From Kudoa neothunni (lineage: Eukaryota; Cnidaria), in the NCBI GenBank assembly GCA_964304625.1, contig OZ199838.1, forward strand, positions 8,990,001 to 9,054,000: a stretch of 64,000 bases of DNA, read 5' to 3'. Below the pieces are notes generated by a model that saw only the letters and a program-made list of their open reading frames with translations, had not been told where the DNA came from and made no database searches. The position numbers and the translations under genes were made by a program. Below are positions 47,780 to 62,174 of this stretch, in pieces (within the stretch, counting starts at the first letter, position 1; every line of letters starts with the position of its first letter).

Positions 47780-49007
47780 ATGTGGTTCCTTAGGTGGAAG
47801 TATTCTCAAATTAGTTTCGCTGCTCTGAATAGAGTGTATGGCATACCTAAATTTTGTAGAAGTATTGCGACTCCAATCGACCTTACAAATCATCCAAAAG
47901 AAAACTTCACCCCAAGGGTGGTAAAATTAAGATTTCTGATTGCTGTTGGCTTATTAGGTGTTTACGGCTACAGTAAATACCTATCGTTAAAAAAAATAGA
48001 CGATCCAGATATACCTGTAAAATTTATATATCAGCTAGAGGAAGCACAAGTTAATTTTGGGATTTACCGCAAGGATCCAATCGTTTAATTTGATCATTTT
48101 TATTAGCGACTGATCCGGTTAGAAAACTACGATGAAGCAACCGAACAATTAAAATTAGTGCTTGAACTGAGACAAAAAATCGGCGAAGATTGCGCTTTTA
48201 TCTATTACGTCAAAAAGTCTCTTGTAGCCACATCGATAATGGTTTGGATAATTTTAGTTTGGATATTTTTTATTTATTACAACCTAGATGGGAAATCTAT
48301 GTTACAGAAAGGGGCTTATTGATAGGGTAAATAAATGAAAAATAACATTTTATATTTTTCCTAGGCTATTGGATTCTATAAAGACGCTTACAATGGACAA
48401 AAACAAATTGATAGACCTGTATTATCTAAAATGTCGTTATTTTTTATTCTCAATTCTTAATTAGGATTCCAATGAAACCGTACATATATTGTTAAAATTA
48501 GCAAAATCTTTAAAAACAAATAAAAAGTTTACCATTTTTGATAAGCGATTTTTTACAATTTAATAGATATAGAGAAGCTCAACAAGTTTATCATAATTGT
48601 TTGACTAACCTGAGTTCACATGCACTCGAACATGAAGATGATAAGGCCCTTCTTTCTTATTCGATATTAAAATATGGAGAATTTCTAGCTTTTCTTGGAA
48701 GGCACGATGCCGCTCTAAATCAACTTAATAAAGTTTTATCAATTATACAGGATTTGCCTTCTTTTTCTACTCATGAAGTAATTTTTTATTATAAAACAAT
48801 TTATGACCGACTTGATTTTATTAGATTGTTTATGTTAGGAGCATTATTGCAAGTGTGTTAGTTGACGCTAGAAGAATAGATGAAGCTATATCTTTGATTG
48901 GCCAGCTATTGGATCAATGTCAAAGTGAAAATTTTGAAAGAATCTATATCGATACTCTTTTGTATAACATGGCATATGTTGAATGTTTGAAAGAAAAAAT
49001 TACATAA
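47780..49007 (+). CDS. TTC19: TTC19, mitochondrial TPR protein, seven exons
   Basis: TTC19 is an inner-membrane TPR protein that clears Rieske-protein fragments from respiratory complex III. Seven exons join in phase: 47780-48049, 48107-48223, 48288-48326, 48365-48418, 48465-48526, 48567-48777 and 48825-49007. They give 311 residues (human 380), and the introns are only 38-64 nt. The N-terminus is basic and targeting-like (GIPKFCRSIA) and is followed by a membrane segment at residues 51-68 (RFLIAVGLLGVYGYSKYL). TPR helices then follow: LENYDEATEQLKLVLEL, MGNLCYRKGLIDRA, KYREAQQVYHNCLTNL, FLGRHDAALNQLNKVL and VDARRIDEAISLIGQLL. The order and spacing match TTC19, notably HEIVYVRSIIASVLVDARR against the family's HPQTIVLMSDLATTLDAQG. 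An earlier ATG at 47,770 opens only a 7-codon frame. Confidence 0.7.
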
Positions 49008-49493
49008 CTTGTGTATTTAAACTGGTCCTTTAATATAGTTTGGAATTTTTCAGCAACTTATCAGAAACTGGCTTTTCGCGCCTTATTTAACCCTCCGAAC
49101 CTCTTGGGGTCGTAATTCAATCAATGATTTTCTCCCTCATAACTTACTTTCATTTGCTAAATATCCTATCTATTCTTTTATATTGATCGATTATTTTGGA
49201 AGACTATTAATTTTTCTTGAACAATTAAGGGATGGTTATGTCTCAAATACCTGACCCCTTGAAGTCGAAATAGACCCCAAAGATTTTTACATATAAATTT
49301 AGTAATAGTTTATTCTGTATTATTTTAGTTAATTTAAAAAAATAACGACATAATTTAACCAATTTGCGTGTGCGAACATTGACCAACTCTTGTGGCAATT
49401 TCGAGGCTTAGATTGCGACTTCTCGCTAAAATAATAACGCGGAAAGCTTTTCCATCGTAGGTAAATTAAAGACTTAATCTAAATACAATAATT
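49008..49493. other. 3' flank of TTC19, up to the start of copy B
   Basis: There is no gene here. Position 49,494 is where identity with position 1 begins. Because position 1 is the window edge, the true left boundary of the duplication may lie further left in both copies. Confidence 0.5.
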
Positions 49494-51270
49494 ACCGTCT
49501 GTTTCTAATAATTCTGACATTATATCAACAGACCTCTTACTGGAAAAAATAATAACATATGGAGCAGATCCCTCCTAGAACAACAAACATATGAAAACAA
49601 AACATATTAAATCCACCTCCTTGTATAACAGTCTACGCTTATCAATAATAAAAACCGTTCCAGATAGTTTAACATATTCTTTACTTATCAACTGTTATTA
49701 CAATTACCCATATGGCCTATAAATTTGGCCGTTATCACTACGGTTCTTCTTGTGATGATGTCTATCTGAATGAGTTTTTTTCATACGTTAACATATTGAT
49801 TTACATGCTATTTTTTATAAAAAATGTATAATCTTTGGAGATGTTTTGAATCCTTGATAGGGATCGTGAAAATTTTTTAGACCAGTTATGTTTTAAAATA
49901 ATAAACACAAATCAAACACTCGCTTTACTTAGACGATCTTGATGCGAGAGGAAAGGAGAAATATTTTGTGCCTTGTGAAATATATTTTACTGAAGTTTGT
50001 CTATGATATGATAGTAACACTATATATAGTAGAATCCACTTATTAATTATTCGCTATTTTTATTTCAGCTTTCTATGGACATGTTAAATTAAAGTTTAGG
50101 AACATTAAAAAATTACTCGCCTAGAGGTAGATGATATGTTTTAATATAATGATTAATTTCAAAGAATTTCAACTATAAAAAATTTGTTGTTATAAACGAT
50201 TAAAACCCAAAGAGGGAGTTAATAAAAATATATAAATGGATGAAAAATCCATATATCACTTATAAAGTGAGAAAATTAATTTTTATTAAAATTTCAATCA
50301 CCATATATTAACTACGTTTTATATAATATTCTTTAATTAGAATATTACATTCTCGAAACTTAACAACGACTTAAACTGCAAAGATTGAACCAAAATATGC
50401 ATTCGGGAAAATAACCGAACAATTAGCTATACACTATATAATTTTGTATATTGTAACTTACTGGGAACATTAATTAATATTTAAAATGCCATGTAATTAA
50501 TTAAAATACTATTGAAATTGAAATTTGTTGATTATACAGGATTTTGTATTGAGATCTTTATCGACCCCAAAACTGCCAAGTATATAGTATATTTTGAGGC
50601 ACTAGGAAGGTTAATTGGAAGCGACTATTCTTTTGATCCATAATATTCAGGTAGGTCTAGTTTTGATTATATTTAATTAATTCAGTTCAACACTTCGCTC
50701 TTATGAACCGTTGGTAATTAAAAATATCAGATTTAACAAATCTAATGGCGTATATCATACATAAATTGAAATTGTTAGGATAATAAATGTGTACCGCGTC
50801 AAGCGTACACTCTATATAGTATTAAATTTAAATGTAAAGGCAGCCACAATCCATTGGGTACGTCTAGATTCTGAGTAAATTTCTAATTGTTATCTATTTA
50901 ATAATTTACTTTAAAACAAAATATTCTTTGTATCAAGGAAACTGCAACGAGAATTTATTTCAAAAGGTAAACAAAATTCCCTCATAAATAATAGCCGAGA
51001 AAAAAATGGCTCAATCAAAAAATTAATCGCTAGGAATAGATTAAAAATCAATAAATATAACAAATTTTCAGATTTACTCAAACAATAATATCTATGGCAT
51101 TTATAATGGACATTCGAAAATATTACCTAAATTTTACATCGAATAGAATCACTTTAGATCTTTATAAGTTGAGCAGTGGATATGTGAAACAATAATACTA
51201 AGCGCATAAAAGTTTAATCTAATTATTAACAGCACTTGGAAAGATAAAATCAAGATATTGTAAAAAATGT

Positions 51271-52402
51271 CTAAATTATATTTTGTTCCAAACAATATTG
51301 TTCAATATTTGACAAATCGGTTTGAGGTTCATATACTTCTAAAGATTCCCACAAGGCCTACAATTATGTAAGTGGGCGGTTATCTGATTGTAAATTCAAT
51401 TATATTCTCACTTTGAAAATGGCTGGATTGTCAAAGTTATTTTGTGAGGTTTGAACCGTTGGCATCATTGGATTGGACCCTATTTAATAATTATTTTTCA
51501 TAACTGAATATATAAAGTTCGCACAATAAAACCAATTTATTGGAAATTCAATGCAATAAAATTGCCTCAAGATGTTAACACACGATGAAAACTTTATTTC
51601 GATAAAACATAAAATAAATATGACTCGCATTTCTTACCAGCAACAAAACTGTCACACTCGCACAAATACGTTATAATGTCTTGAGTACCAAAAAGTGCCA
51701 AAAGATACCAAGAAACCGAGCTCACCCTGAAATTAAGATGACTCTCAATAGGTAACCACAAAAAATATCGTACCAAGAAGGATCCAAGTCTACTCCTTCA
51801 ATGCTGCTCTGAAGCATAGCTCTAAAGTTGTTATTGAGTGAGAAAGGAACTCTAGCTATATGGAATTATTGGAGAGACAGATGAGATTGGGTTATTACTG
51901 GCAATGAATCCAGAAAACATATAATTGATAATCGCACCAATGATTATCATAGGCATCATGCCAATAGTGGAACCTTTGAGCATATCCATAGCAGCGTTCG
52001 GATCTTGAAAAGGAGAAGGGGTAACGGGTTGGGTGCTTCCATCAATGAAACTCGATAGATATCCACAGTTAGTATCATTAAATTGATATCTTCTCAGTTC
52101 CAATGACTAAGAATCAATCAATTCGAAATCGAAAACATAATTCAATCCAATCTCTACCTTTTTACCAAGCATATAACCATTGTTAAGGATATTATTAATT
52201 CGTTGAATCATTGAGCTTGAATAAAATTATGTATTATTCAGATTTAAAATTATTACATCTTTTGAAGTTCAGCGTATGTTAATTTTTTCTTATTTTGAAT
52301 TCCCTCAAGAAGGTAATTTCTCACTAAACTGACCAGAACGGCAATAATTGCGATTGGAACAATAACCCAAAATCTTATTTCATCATCGATAACCAAAAAC
52401 AT
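51271..52402 (-). CDS. EMC3: EMC3, second copy
   Basis: This is the same seven-exon gene as at 1,778-2,909, shifted by 49,493 bp. I saw no coding difference, so it is equally complete (245 residues, DPSWVSSVSWYLLALFG and FSGF motifs present). If the duplication is real, the organism would carry two identical EMC3 genes; if not, this is the same locus counted twice. Confidence 0.85.
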
Positions 52403-53885
52403 GGTGGTGACGATTTTAGCGTGTTTTAGGGTCGATCACTTCCAACTTCGAAGTATAGCGATTACTCACGATAAAATTATTATGTTTTGGTTCAACTTAT
52501 TAAGCATCCTCCTTTCATTTTTCTATCAATCAAAAATTTTAAAAATCTGTAAAATAATTAATTACCCTAATTTTCGAACTGATAATATCACCATGAGATG
52601 TGTCAAAAGTTTAAGAATTCAGATTCAGGTTGATATCAAATTATATTAGACTATTGATTTTACCTATTATTATTTTTGTTTTTTTATATATAATTTAATG
52701 TCTAAAGTAGTAATTTAGCAACAAGGGATTATCTTATCCACTTAAAATAAAAAATTAGAAAAAAACAATGCTTTATAATTATGTTTTCATACATTTATGA
52801 ATAATCGATTTTAAGTGACGTTTTGACCACTATATTAATATAAAAAAAATCCTTACTTTCAACAAATTCCATCCCCATAACTCTAATTTTCATTCAATAA
52901 TGAAGAAAAGTTTATCTTGTTGCAATTTAAAATTCGTTTATAATTTCACTTTGAATATCACCTAAAACGTGTAGGTCGAAATCATTTCTTAATGGATAGC
53001 TCGTTTGTCTTTCTCCAAAATAGAAATTCTGGTATAAGGATACAAGAATGATTCTGGAGCTATGGCTTCAAGTGAATAATTTCAATAATGACAGATAAAA
53101 CTTGTTTGTTATAGGCGTTATTATAAATCTGCGGTAAAATCTATCGAGTTAGTTCTCATTGAAACAGTTTGTGACTTTTTTGGAGTCTCGTCAATATAAG
53201 CTGTCGTTTAATTTAGGAATGGTAACTTTTCACTGCGATCTCTAATATACTCCTGACTTTACTAAAACTCGTGGTCTACATTGAGTGGGTACTGCCGACA
53301 ATATTATCAATGGTGTAGCTTTTATTTTTTTATATTAACTCCAAATGTTTTATTGAATTGTATTTTTTATTTATTATATGTGTATTATGAAGGTTTTTGT
53401 CAACCATACATACAAATCAAATAGAAATAATGCCTGCACGCGTTTTTAAGGCCAATTTCAAGGAAGATGATGCGTATTGCCCATCAATGCTTTCAAATAT
53501 CAACATTTTATAGAATTTTTATCAGAAAATTCAATTTTTTTAAATGTAAAAATTCATCTAGATTAAATTAATAAACGTAAACTTAAGTGATGTGTTCAAC
53601 AAGTAGTAAATTCTTTGTGAGAAAGCAAAAGTGCGTATTAGCCGTCACCAACTGTATATAGTAGATAGTAGATTTTTTATTTAATGAAAATTCATATGTA
53701 TAATATAATAATGTGTATACAAATAAAGAAATGAATAAAATTTGAAAAATTGAGTTTTACTATGTAAGAAAATTAAAAGTTATTCATCTGTGAACTTTTT
53801 CATTTTTGACTGGCATCTCAAATATTTAGTTTTCCTTCGAATTATATCCTAAATTTATTTTGTTAGTTTCATTTTATCAGTGATT

Positions 53886-55422
53886 TTAGTTATACCAACA
53901 CAAAAACCAATACGAAGTACATTCCCTTTTCACATCCTTAGAGGTTGGATTAGATCCAGCATGGGCCGACTTCAAATCATCATCAGTAGATTTGGTATCA
54001 ACGTCAACAACTGTTAGCCCTTCTTTACTTAAAGAACCATTTGGTTCCATAGTGTTCTCTTCTCTGATAACTTGAGTTCCTGGATTATTATCGACATGCT
54101 GCTCAACGACTCGAGTGGGTTCCTTACCGGAATCGCCACTATCATCAACAGTGGCGGCAGTCAATGGCGTTTTGCAAATTGCTAAGCATGCTCCTTCGTT
54201 TTCAAAGTTATTCAAGTTCATTTCTTTTCCGTTAGATATAAATTTCTGACAAGTCTTTGCATTATCGCCAGATGTTTCGTAGTAAAATCGATCTATTTTG
54301 TATACATCATTATCACTAGCAACTCCAATCTTTGGTTGGTTACACACATCAACACCTTTAAGTTCACCAACGTGAGCAGCTATTTTTAGAATTTTAATGT
54401 CGTTATTAAGTATTGAACTTTTCTTGATAGAGAAATACTTGCAGGACAAAAACTTGCGCATAGTTCGACTGAGCTAAATATATTATTTTCACCGTCGTTA
54501 ACTTTGACGGTTTGATTAGGTGGTAAAGTCAAAAAAGGGAGGCAAGCTTTTCTTGTTTTGTTAAAATAATAATATTCTTTTAATATGGGTTTGATCAATA
54601 ACTTTATTTTGAGGTGGCAATTGGTAGGGGCTGGTTGCATTGCAAGCAGCGACGTAGTTAGCTATGTGCGATTATGACAAAGATCTTAATACAATGAGTA
54701 CTTATGCATGTATCTACGCATGTTGGTAGATCATCAAAATAACCTCTTTTGGCATCCATACCCACAGCGGCATAAACACATTTCTTTTTTGTCTTTATGG
54801 AGGATAATTCCCATTTTTGGCGTTTCGTTGTCTATTTCTGCTGAAAAAAGACAATCAAACTCATTAGGGACTTTTGTCAATTCTTCATCCCTAGTTTCAC
54901 CATCAACAAAACCGTTTCTTTTATCTTAAAGGATTTATAAACAATTCGTCCTCAAATTATATATGCTTACTTTGGCATGCATTTTTACATTCAGTTTCGT
55001 TTTCAAAATTATTGGCGTTCCCACCACATCCACTGTATTTAAATTCGTGACAAGAGTTTTTAGCACCACCGTTGACAGCAGATTTGGAGTAAAACCATCT
55101 AACCAATTTATTTCCCCCAGGTGAATTACACAAACCTGGGGATTTTTCTAATTTACACGCATTTGACTTTTCTTCCGGTGTGAATTTAACTAGTAGTAGC
55201 ATCAATCAATGTAAATAACATATTAATTACGATGGTTCTCACATACCGCTTTCGACACAAAATTGTTAAAATTTCCAAGGGACCCCAGATATTTAAATGG
55301 TTTGCATTTGGCGGTATTAACGTCGACATACCACCTATCAATTACAGCTGCATCTTGTTGCTCTTTATTCATCCAGGAAGGAGGAGCACCGACATCCAAT
55401 TTATAAGAATCCAAAACTCGTT
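53886..55422 (-). CDS. Multi-Kunitz gene, second copy, with two frame slips
   Basis: This matches the gene at 4,392-5,926. An extra G near 54,588 (TATGGG for TATGG) shifts exon 4, and an extra T near 54,785 (six T for five before GTC) shifts exon 3. The other exons are unchanged. Single-base homopolymer changes of this kind are typical of long-read error, so I read the copy-A version as the correct gene and this one as the same gene with uncorrected errors. A genuinely decaying duplicate remains possible. Confidence 0.7.
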
Positions 55423-56217
55423 CTACAATAAAATAATTATTACTTATAATAAATATTGAGATAACCGAGTGAAATAGTTGTTATAAAAGAAAAAATTATC
55501 CAAATAATCATTGTCTAGAAAATAATTACTTTAATCAAATCAGGCTCGTATTTTCACGAAGAAATATTTTGTAATTAAGAATAATATATATCAATTGATA
55601 CATAAATGTACCATATTAAATTGGATAATACTATTATCTTATTTATGACTTTAATTTTCGGTAAAGGAAAAATCGTCATAAATGTAAAATTCAACAAATT
55701 TAAATTCAGCGCATATTATAAATAAAATTTTGTTGATAAATCTTTCTTGTAATGATATAATTAATTCGATAACATTATATTCTATATTTTAGATATTCTA
55801 ATAACCTTTCGAGATTATTGTCAACAATTCATATCTTTCATGAGCAAAGCCTTTACGGCAGAAATTAAATGTTTAGAAATGACTCAAATATGAGATCATA
55901 TAGCAAAATATTATTTTATGAATAATTCTTATAATAAATAAAACGTACAAATTTACATGTAATGGTTTAAACATAGGTCATAGTTATCTAAGCATAAAGT
56001 GTTACTACCTAGCGCAAAATCCCAGCTTTGCGTGATGGTGTATGATGGGATTTTTAAAGTCTACGAGGTTTTTAAATCGAAAAATCCCAAACGAAACCTG
56101 CTTAAATAATAAGTTAAAAAAATTAAATATTTATTCTCCTCTGCCTGGATAAGTTTATGTTTGTTGCTATTTTTTGAACCTTAACCAATGGCATTAATCC
56201 AACTATGAATAGCTTTA

Positions 56218-56778
56218 CGATGCAACCTCGGAGTTCGATCATAAATTTCGTGTCAGAAACATTTTTGAATTCGAACACATAGAAAGGGTATTCAGAGCAA
56301 CTCCAGTCGGAGCAAAAAACGGACGGGAAAAGAAATTCTAGAAGGAGATTTGCTCAATCAAGTTTTGAGAACGTCACCGTAAGATAATCCTGTATAATCT
56401 AACGTATGAAGACCAAAGAATATTTATCACATGTAACAAGTGTATTATAAGGGTAATAATCCACCAATAATATACACGATCGAGAACGGATCGGTATGGC
56501 ACCACCGCGTTTTAATGCTAATAACGCAGGTTCAAATCCCAATTCTGAGTTTGTGTGACATCGTTTATCCCACTTTTATTATTATATTTAATGTTTATTT
56601 GTTATATATTTATAAACACAATGCATGCTTGTTTTTTAATAAATAACAATAAAAATAGTCATTCATTTGATGAGCGGAACGGATTAAATCAATTTTCATT
56701 ATTTTACATGGGAAAAATTGTTTCAAAATTCGAACATACTTCTAGAACGGATTATGGTCGAAGTCCGAGGTTGCACTG
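56218..56778. mobile_element. Tigger/pogo-like element, second copy
   Basis: Same ends, TA flanks and interior as 6,722-7,282. Confidence 0.6.
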
Positions 56779-56948
56779 TATATAAAAATGTACATGGAAG
56801 AATACTAAAAAATTAACTGTTATTATTAAATTTATATTACATATTATTGAAAATAGATGACATTTAATGTGTAAGCTAAATTCCGCTGTGAATAAAGAAT
56901 TAAAAAAATCAACAATCTAATGCAGTGTTCCCTGAACGGGGTGCCCGT

Positions 56949-58251
56949 CAGAGGTTAGGAATAATTGACTGTTGTTGGTAAAAATCAATTATTACAAATT
57001 TTCTTGAGGTATATTTTGGTAATTAATTGTTAATGTTTGCAATTCAAACTAAATCTAACTCAATATTCTAAAGATATTTTGATCAATAAATTGTATAAAA
57101 CATGTAAGGTTTACATTAAAATAGTCAAACCAAAACGAATAAAAATGATTGAATCTAGATTTTATTTATTAAATGTATCGGTCTTTAATATTAATAATTG
57201 AAATTAAACTTGTTATTAACTATAGTTTCATTATAATCATTATTTGTTCAATAAAATTATAAATATCTTATGAATCCTAAAATCAAACTAATAAAATGAC
57301 GCAATGCGCCAGATTGTGTAAAACCCGTATTAATGTCAATTATTTTAACGAAAACGCTTGTAATTAACGATTAATTATTTTTATTTTAGTCATTAGAATA
57401 AATATATTCATAAATTATTTTTACTATGTTTAATCTTAATTAATCAAGGTTATAATTGATATCGTCTTACATACGCATCTATTGTAGAAAAATTAAGCAT
57501 AAAATCGAGATGAAAACGTGGAAAAATAATAAATGATACCATATTACAATCGTAATATAATAATAAAGATAAGAGTAAGCGAAAATACTTCAAATGTGTG
57601 AATTTAAAGAGATGATTTAATTTATTGTTTCAAAAATCTAGACGTTAATTAAGAATATTTTGTCGACATTGACCTTATAAATGTGAAGGGAGGATGTTTA
57701 AGGTTTTTAAAGTTGCATAAATTGATGAACGAACCATAAAAAAATCGTATTTAATTAGTTACTTAGAAAGAATAAAAATTTATATTACAAATTTTTAGTT
57801 AAAATATTTATTAGAATATTTTAATGTTGGTCAATATTTAGGTTACAGAAAAAATTTCGTTATATATTAAAGACTTTAAGAATTAGTCATTACGATTACT
57901 CAAAATTTAGTCATGTAAATCTGGCATTGGACACGAAGATGCATTATCTGACCCAAATAAAGTATGAAAAGCAAAATATACTTACTCCATGGTTAAGAGA
58001 AAAATCGTTTTTTTATAAAATATTGTTTGGAAAGTTAAAACAAATGGATGTAGATCACAATTTAAACAAGCATGAAAATCGGAAAATCATAAATCATTAA
58101 AGACATGATTTTGCAACATTTATATCACAGATGAATGGATTAAACGATAAAAATAATTGTAATTAAGAATTTTAATTGTAATGTATTAATTAAAAGTATC
58201 ATAATTGCAATTAATCATTTAACCTCAATCAATTAATTTTTCCCACCCCTG
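56949..58251. mobile_element. hAT-like element, second copy
   Basis: Same as 7,453-8,756, shorter by one T in a homopolymer near 58,010. Confidence 0.5.
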
Positions 58252-58254
58252 ATT

Positions 58255-58278
58255 CCCGTATCCCCTAGGGGATACGGG
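58255..58278. repeat. 24-bp palindrome, second copy
   Basis: Identical to 8,760-8,783. Confidence 0.85.
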
Positions 58279-58655
58279 AGTCATTCTAGAATAAATTTAA
58301 AAATTAATCTTAATGCATTCATTTCGTAATTTTCGTTAGGCCCCGTCTAAATCATGTGAAGACGTCATTCGTGTAATAATATTATTGGTTGTTTTGTCAT
58401 CAATTTTTTTCTACTCAAAAAATGAGATATGAAAAATTTATTTAATTTATAATCTGTTTTAATTCTACGAGGTGGGGCGGTAAAGCAATAGTTTATATTA
58501 AGACTATTCAACCTACAAGGTCTATCACTCGCTATTTTCATGTAAAATCGTAACTGTGTTGTCTTTCAAAGTAACATATTTTTATGCTTATACTGTATTT
58601 AGGTTGTCGGTATCGTTATCTACTTAGAAATACGTTTTGCGTAGCTTTGAGTTGT

Positions 58656-59407
58656 TTAAATAACAAAAAAATTATTTCTAATCTGATTTCTGCCGGTATC
58701 TCTCAGGGACCCCATGGGCACACGCGGAATTTTTTTGAGATCGGTACAGGAAGGGTTAATAAAATCCATAATTTCGCCAAAATAATACCAACCCGAACTA
58801 ACTTTTCTACCGCACCGTACATTAATCAGCTTTTCTTGGCAATTCAAACCTTGTATTTCACAATTCTTGTTATTCTGTTGTTGGAGCATAGAATCATCTA
58901 GTTATCGACCAGCAAAATAAATTTCACTGAGGGAAAACACTACAGTATAATTTCTACAACATAATAAAGCACAGTTCTCGATATTATCTCTTTTGTTTTC
59001 AACTAATACCTTACTAGTGTTCATATGAAAGATTAGTAAGGATTATGCAGGGAAGGCTTTCGTTCATGAATGTCGCATTATTTTCGACACACCTGATTAG
59101 GAGTTTAGCATCTTAAATAATCTAAAAAGACATAAACAAATTACAATTACTAATTATTTTAAGCCAAAATTAATCTTTGTTTTTATGTATAATTGTGCCC
59201 AGCGCGGATTTCACCGTATTGCATAATTTCTCTCGATTGCGAATTTTTTTTTCCAATCTAAAAAAGTATCGCAATATCCAGGGTCGCCCAAATATTGTAA
59301 AATTACTCCATTTTTTGTTTGTTGAACACACGCTGAAGTACACAAGATTGGTCGATAATGCGGTTCTGGCAAATTTTCTTCAGCCCGAGGAGATTGCCAA
59401 AAAATAA
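58656..59407 (-). CDS. Degenerate Kunitz-like exons, second copy
   Basis: Matches 9,161-9,911. One extra T in the run near 59,245 shifts the upstream exon out of frame after CDTFLDW, whereas copy A reads through. The other exon (CQEKLINVRC, GWYYF) is unchanged. Confidence 0.35.
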
Positions 59408-60202
59408 CTTACTATACTTATTGAAGGTATTTTTAAAATTTATTATCATTCACCAATTTTCAAGTATTTACAATAAAAAGGTAAATCAAATTGTTCATTC
59501 ACACCATTTGAGATGTTTTATTAAGTACAATTAATAGAGACAGGTTGTTTTGAAGCTACGTTAAAGCAGGGTTTTATAACTTACGTAATTCAAGGGAACG
59601 CCTTTAAGACACATACCATGAGTCAGCAATCTTTAAAAATACAATGAGGTGAATATAGAATAAACAGTGATGAGCCAATAAAAACAAGTGACAACATAGT
59701 TAATCCGAATTTTAAACTATGTCGCTACCTTAACTTCAATCATCACAGGATATAGCGTCCCTCGTTATTATTACAATAGCAAAAATATTTGCGAAATGAA
59801 TGTCAATAACAAAACAACAATACGAGTCGATATTACATTAGCACATGTTAGCAGCAAAGAAAGCCATGAATCTTTTCAAGTCTATTTACAGAATTTAAAT
59901 TGATCGATTCAATTAAATTATAAAAAAAATTTATCAAGATTTAATAAACGCAAAGTAGAATAAAAATTATTGTTCGGATGGCCAAGTTTTCTAATTAATC
60001 AAGTGACACCCACCATTCATACAATGATAAGGATTATGCGCAGGTTGTCGTTGTCAGATTAATATTACCCCCACACAGTCTGTTCCTATACAGTGAAAAT
60101 AAAGTTATTTGAATGAGAGATTCTGTTTCATTTATATGATTAATATTTTAGGATTCATAAGAGGTGTAATTGGGTATTTTGTGAAGAGTCGAACATTTCG
60201 AA

Positions 60203-61275
60203 ATGGTGTCTGATTTTATTTCGGGATATATAGGAGGTAGATATAATTCTGTGTGATGAATTTTATTTAATTGTTTGTGCTCCGAACCCCTTATTTGAAT
60301 TAAAATGGCATTAATAAGAATTATAATTTGTTAAAGGTTTAGCTGGAGTGGTAGTAGGTCATCCGTTTGACACGATAAAAGTGTATATACAGACAAAAAA
60401 GTGTCACTTAGGCGCTATTGGAACATTAAAAACAATCGCCAAACAAGAAGGAGTAATTTCAACTATTTGACTTTTGCATCATGATCTACTGACATAACCA
60501 AACAAATTTAGGTCCAGGGTCTATTTAAAGGCATGACTTCTCCACTTTATGGGACTGCGTTTCTTTGTAGTATATTATTTGGCGTCAACGGGATTTGCAC
60601 TAAAACCATGCCTGAAAATGTAAGGAGTACCCCAAAAGGGCAATTTGTCGCGGGAAGTATAGCAGGATTTTCCCAAAGTTTAGTGACTTGCCCAATGGAA
60701 TTGGTAAAAATTCGGATGCAACTCAACAATGCCAATTGCACCGGTTCTACGAACACTCCAAGAACAACTCTCATGCAACAAACTGCTCAAATAATCAAAG
60801 AAAAGGCTGGATACAGAACCCTCTTCAGGGGTATGGCTATCACGTTTTTACGCGATACTCCCGGGTTTGGAGTGTATTTTGCTACCAACCAATACATCAT
60901 AAACAAATACAAAGCATCATCGATAGGTAGTAATTTGGGGGTGGTTTTTTGAATGAAAATTCGATGTTAGAAAGAAACCCATGTAACGATATGATATGTC
61001 AATTTGTGGCTGGGGGATTGGCTGGTGTTGCTTCGTGGGTTCCAAGCTATCCATTCGATGTTGTCAAAACACGCATTCAAAATTGTGTAGACCCAACCGT
61101 CGATACCAGATTTATACCTTACTTGCGAAGTCTCATAAAAAGCGAAGGTGTCGCCGTGTTGACAAGAGGGATGACAACTCAATTAGTGCGAGCATTTCCT
61201 GTCAATGCCTTCACATTCTGTGGTACCGCTATCGCCGCCTCTATGCTTGGCATGACTTCTCCGTTCCTTTTATAA
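60203..61275 (+). CDS. Mitochondrial carrier (SLC25A45/47/48-like), second copy
   Basis: The exons 60203-60236, 60337-60452, 60512-60926 and 60971-61275 reproduce the gene at 10,707-11,779 without any difference I could find. All three carrier signatures are intact. Confidence 0.86.
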
Positions 61276-62174
61276 CATTTCCTTAGAAACTCACTTATTA
61301 CTTTAGATGAATTTACAACCGTGCGACACTCTTGTTTGTTAACTCTCCGATATGGTGCGGGCTCTTTCGGAACCCCTTCTAGATATATTGGGACTGCAGA
61401 TTATTGTTTAAATTTGCGTCTTTATTATATTTTTACTGAATAGTGATACATTATAATTTTTTATATTCTTAAATTTCATTATTTTCTTAATTTTATTACA
61501 CCTACGTAAAATTTTGTTAGTTTACTCAAATTTAATGGTGCTATTATCTGAAACAATTAGTTGCATCCAAATTTTTTATTTAAATTTTCGTGATAAAATA
61601 TTTAGTTTAATTGAAATATTCTATCATTCAAACCAATGAGACAGAACTTGTCGAAGGATTAGCCTGATGATTATCAACTGTGTATTATTTATGGAGCGTT
61701 AACTTACTAACAATATACACAGTCATTCATCATTTTTGCGCTATTATATATATGACTAAGTATTTTTCAAATAATTTATTTTAAGGATGTAGATTATTAT
61801 TTGTTGGGTATTAATTCATTAAACTACGATATTCTATTGATTAGAGATACTTATGAAGTCTTTCAATAATAGGTAAGATCTGCCATAACAGATTGACCTT
61901 CGTAAGAACATAATGTTCAAATAACTTGCAATACGCCCCTTAACTTTTTTATTCTAGCAGAAAAATTGTGTTTAATATAATAGTAAACATTTATGGTTAT
62001 CTTAAAACTTATCGGTGTCTTAAAATAGACCGCATACATTATTACCTGCATTTAAATAAATCTTGTAGCAAGAATTTGCGATACATATTCAATTGTATGT
62101 ATCATCTTACTTAACGTTAAATATTTTTTTATAATTAGTCATTATTATGAAAATTCTAGTTCTATTTTAATAGA

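Noticed and set aside
1-49493. A circular 49.5-kb replicon read past its origin
   Set aside because: The period would fit, but the content is intron-bearing nuclear genes and decayed transposons. A tandem duplication or an assembly overlap is far more likely.
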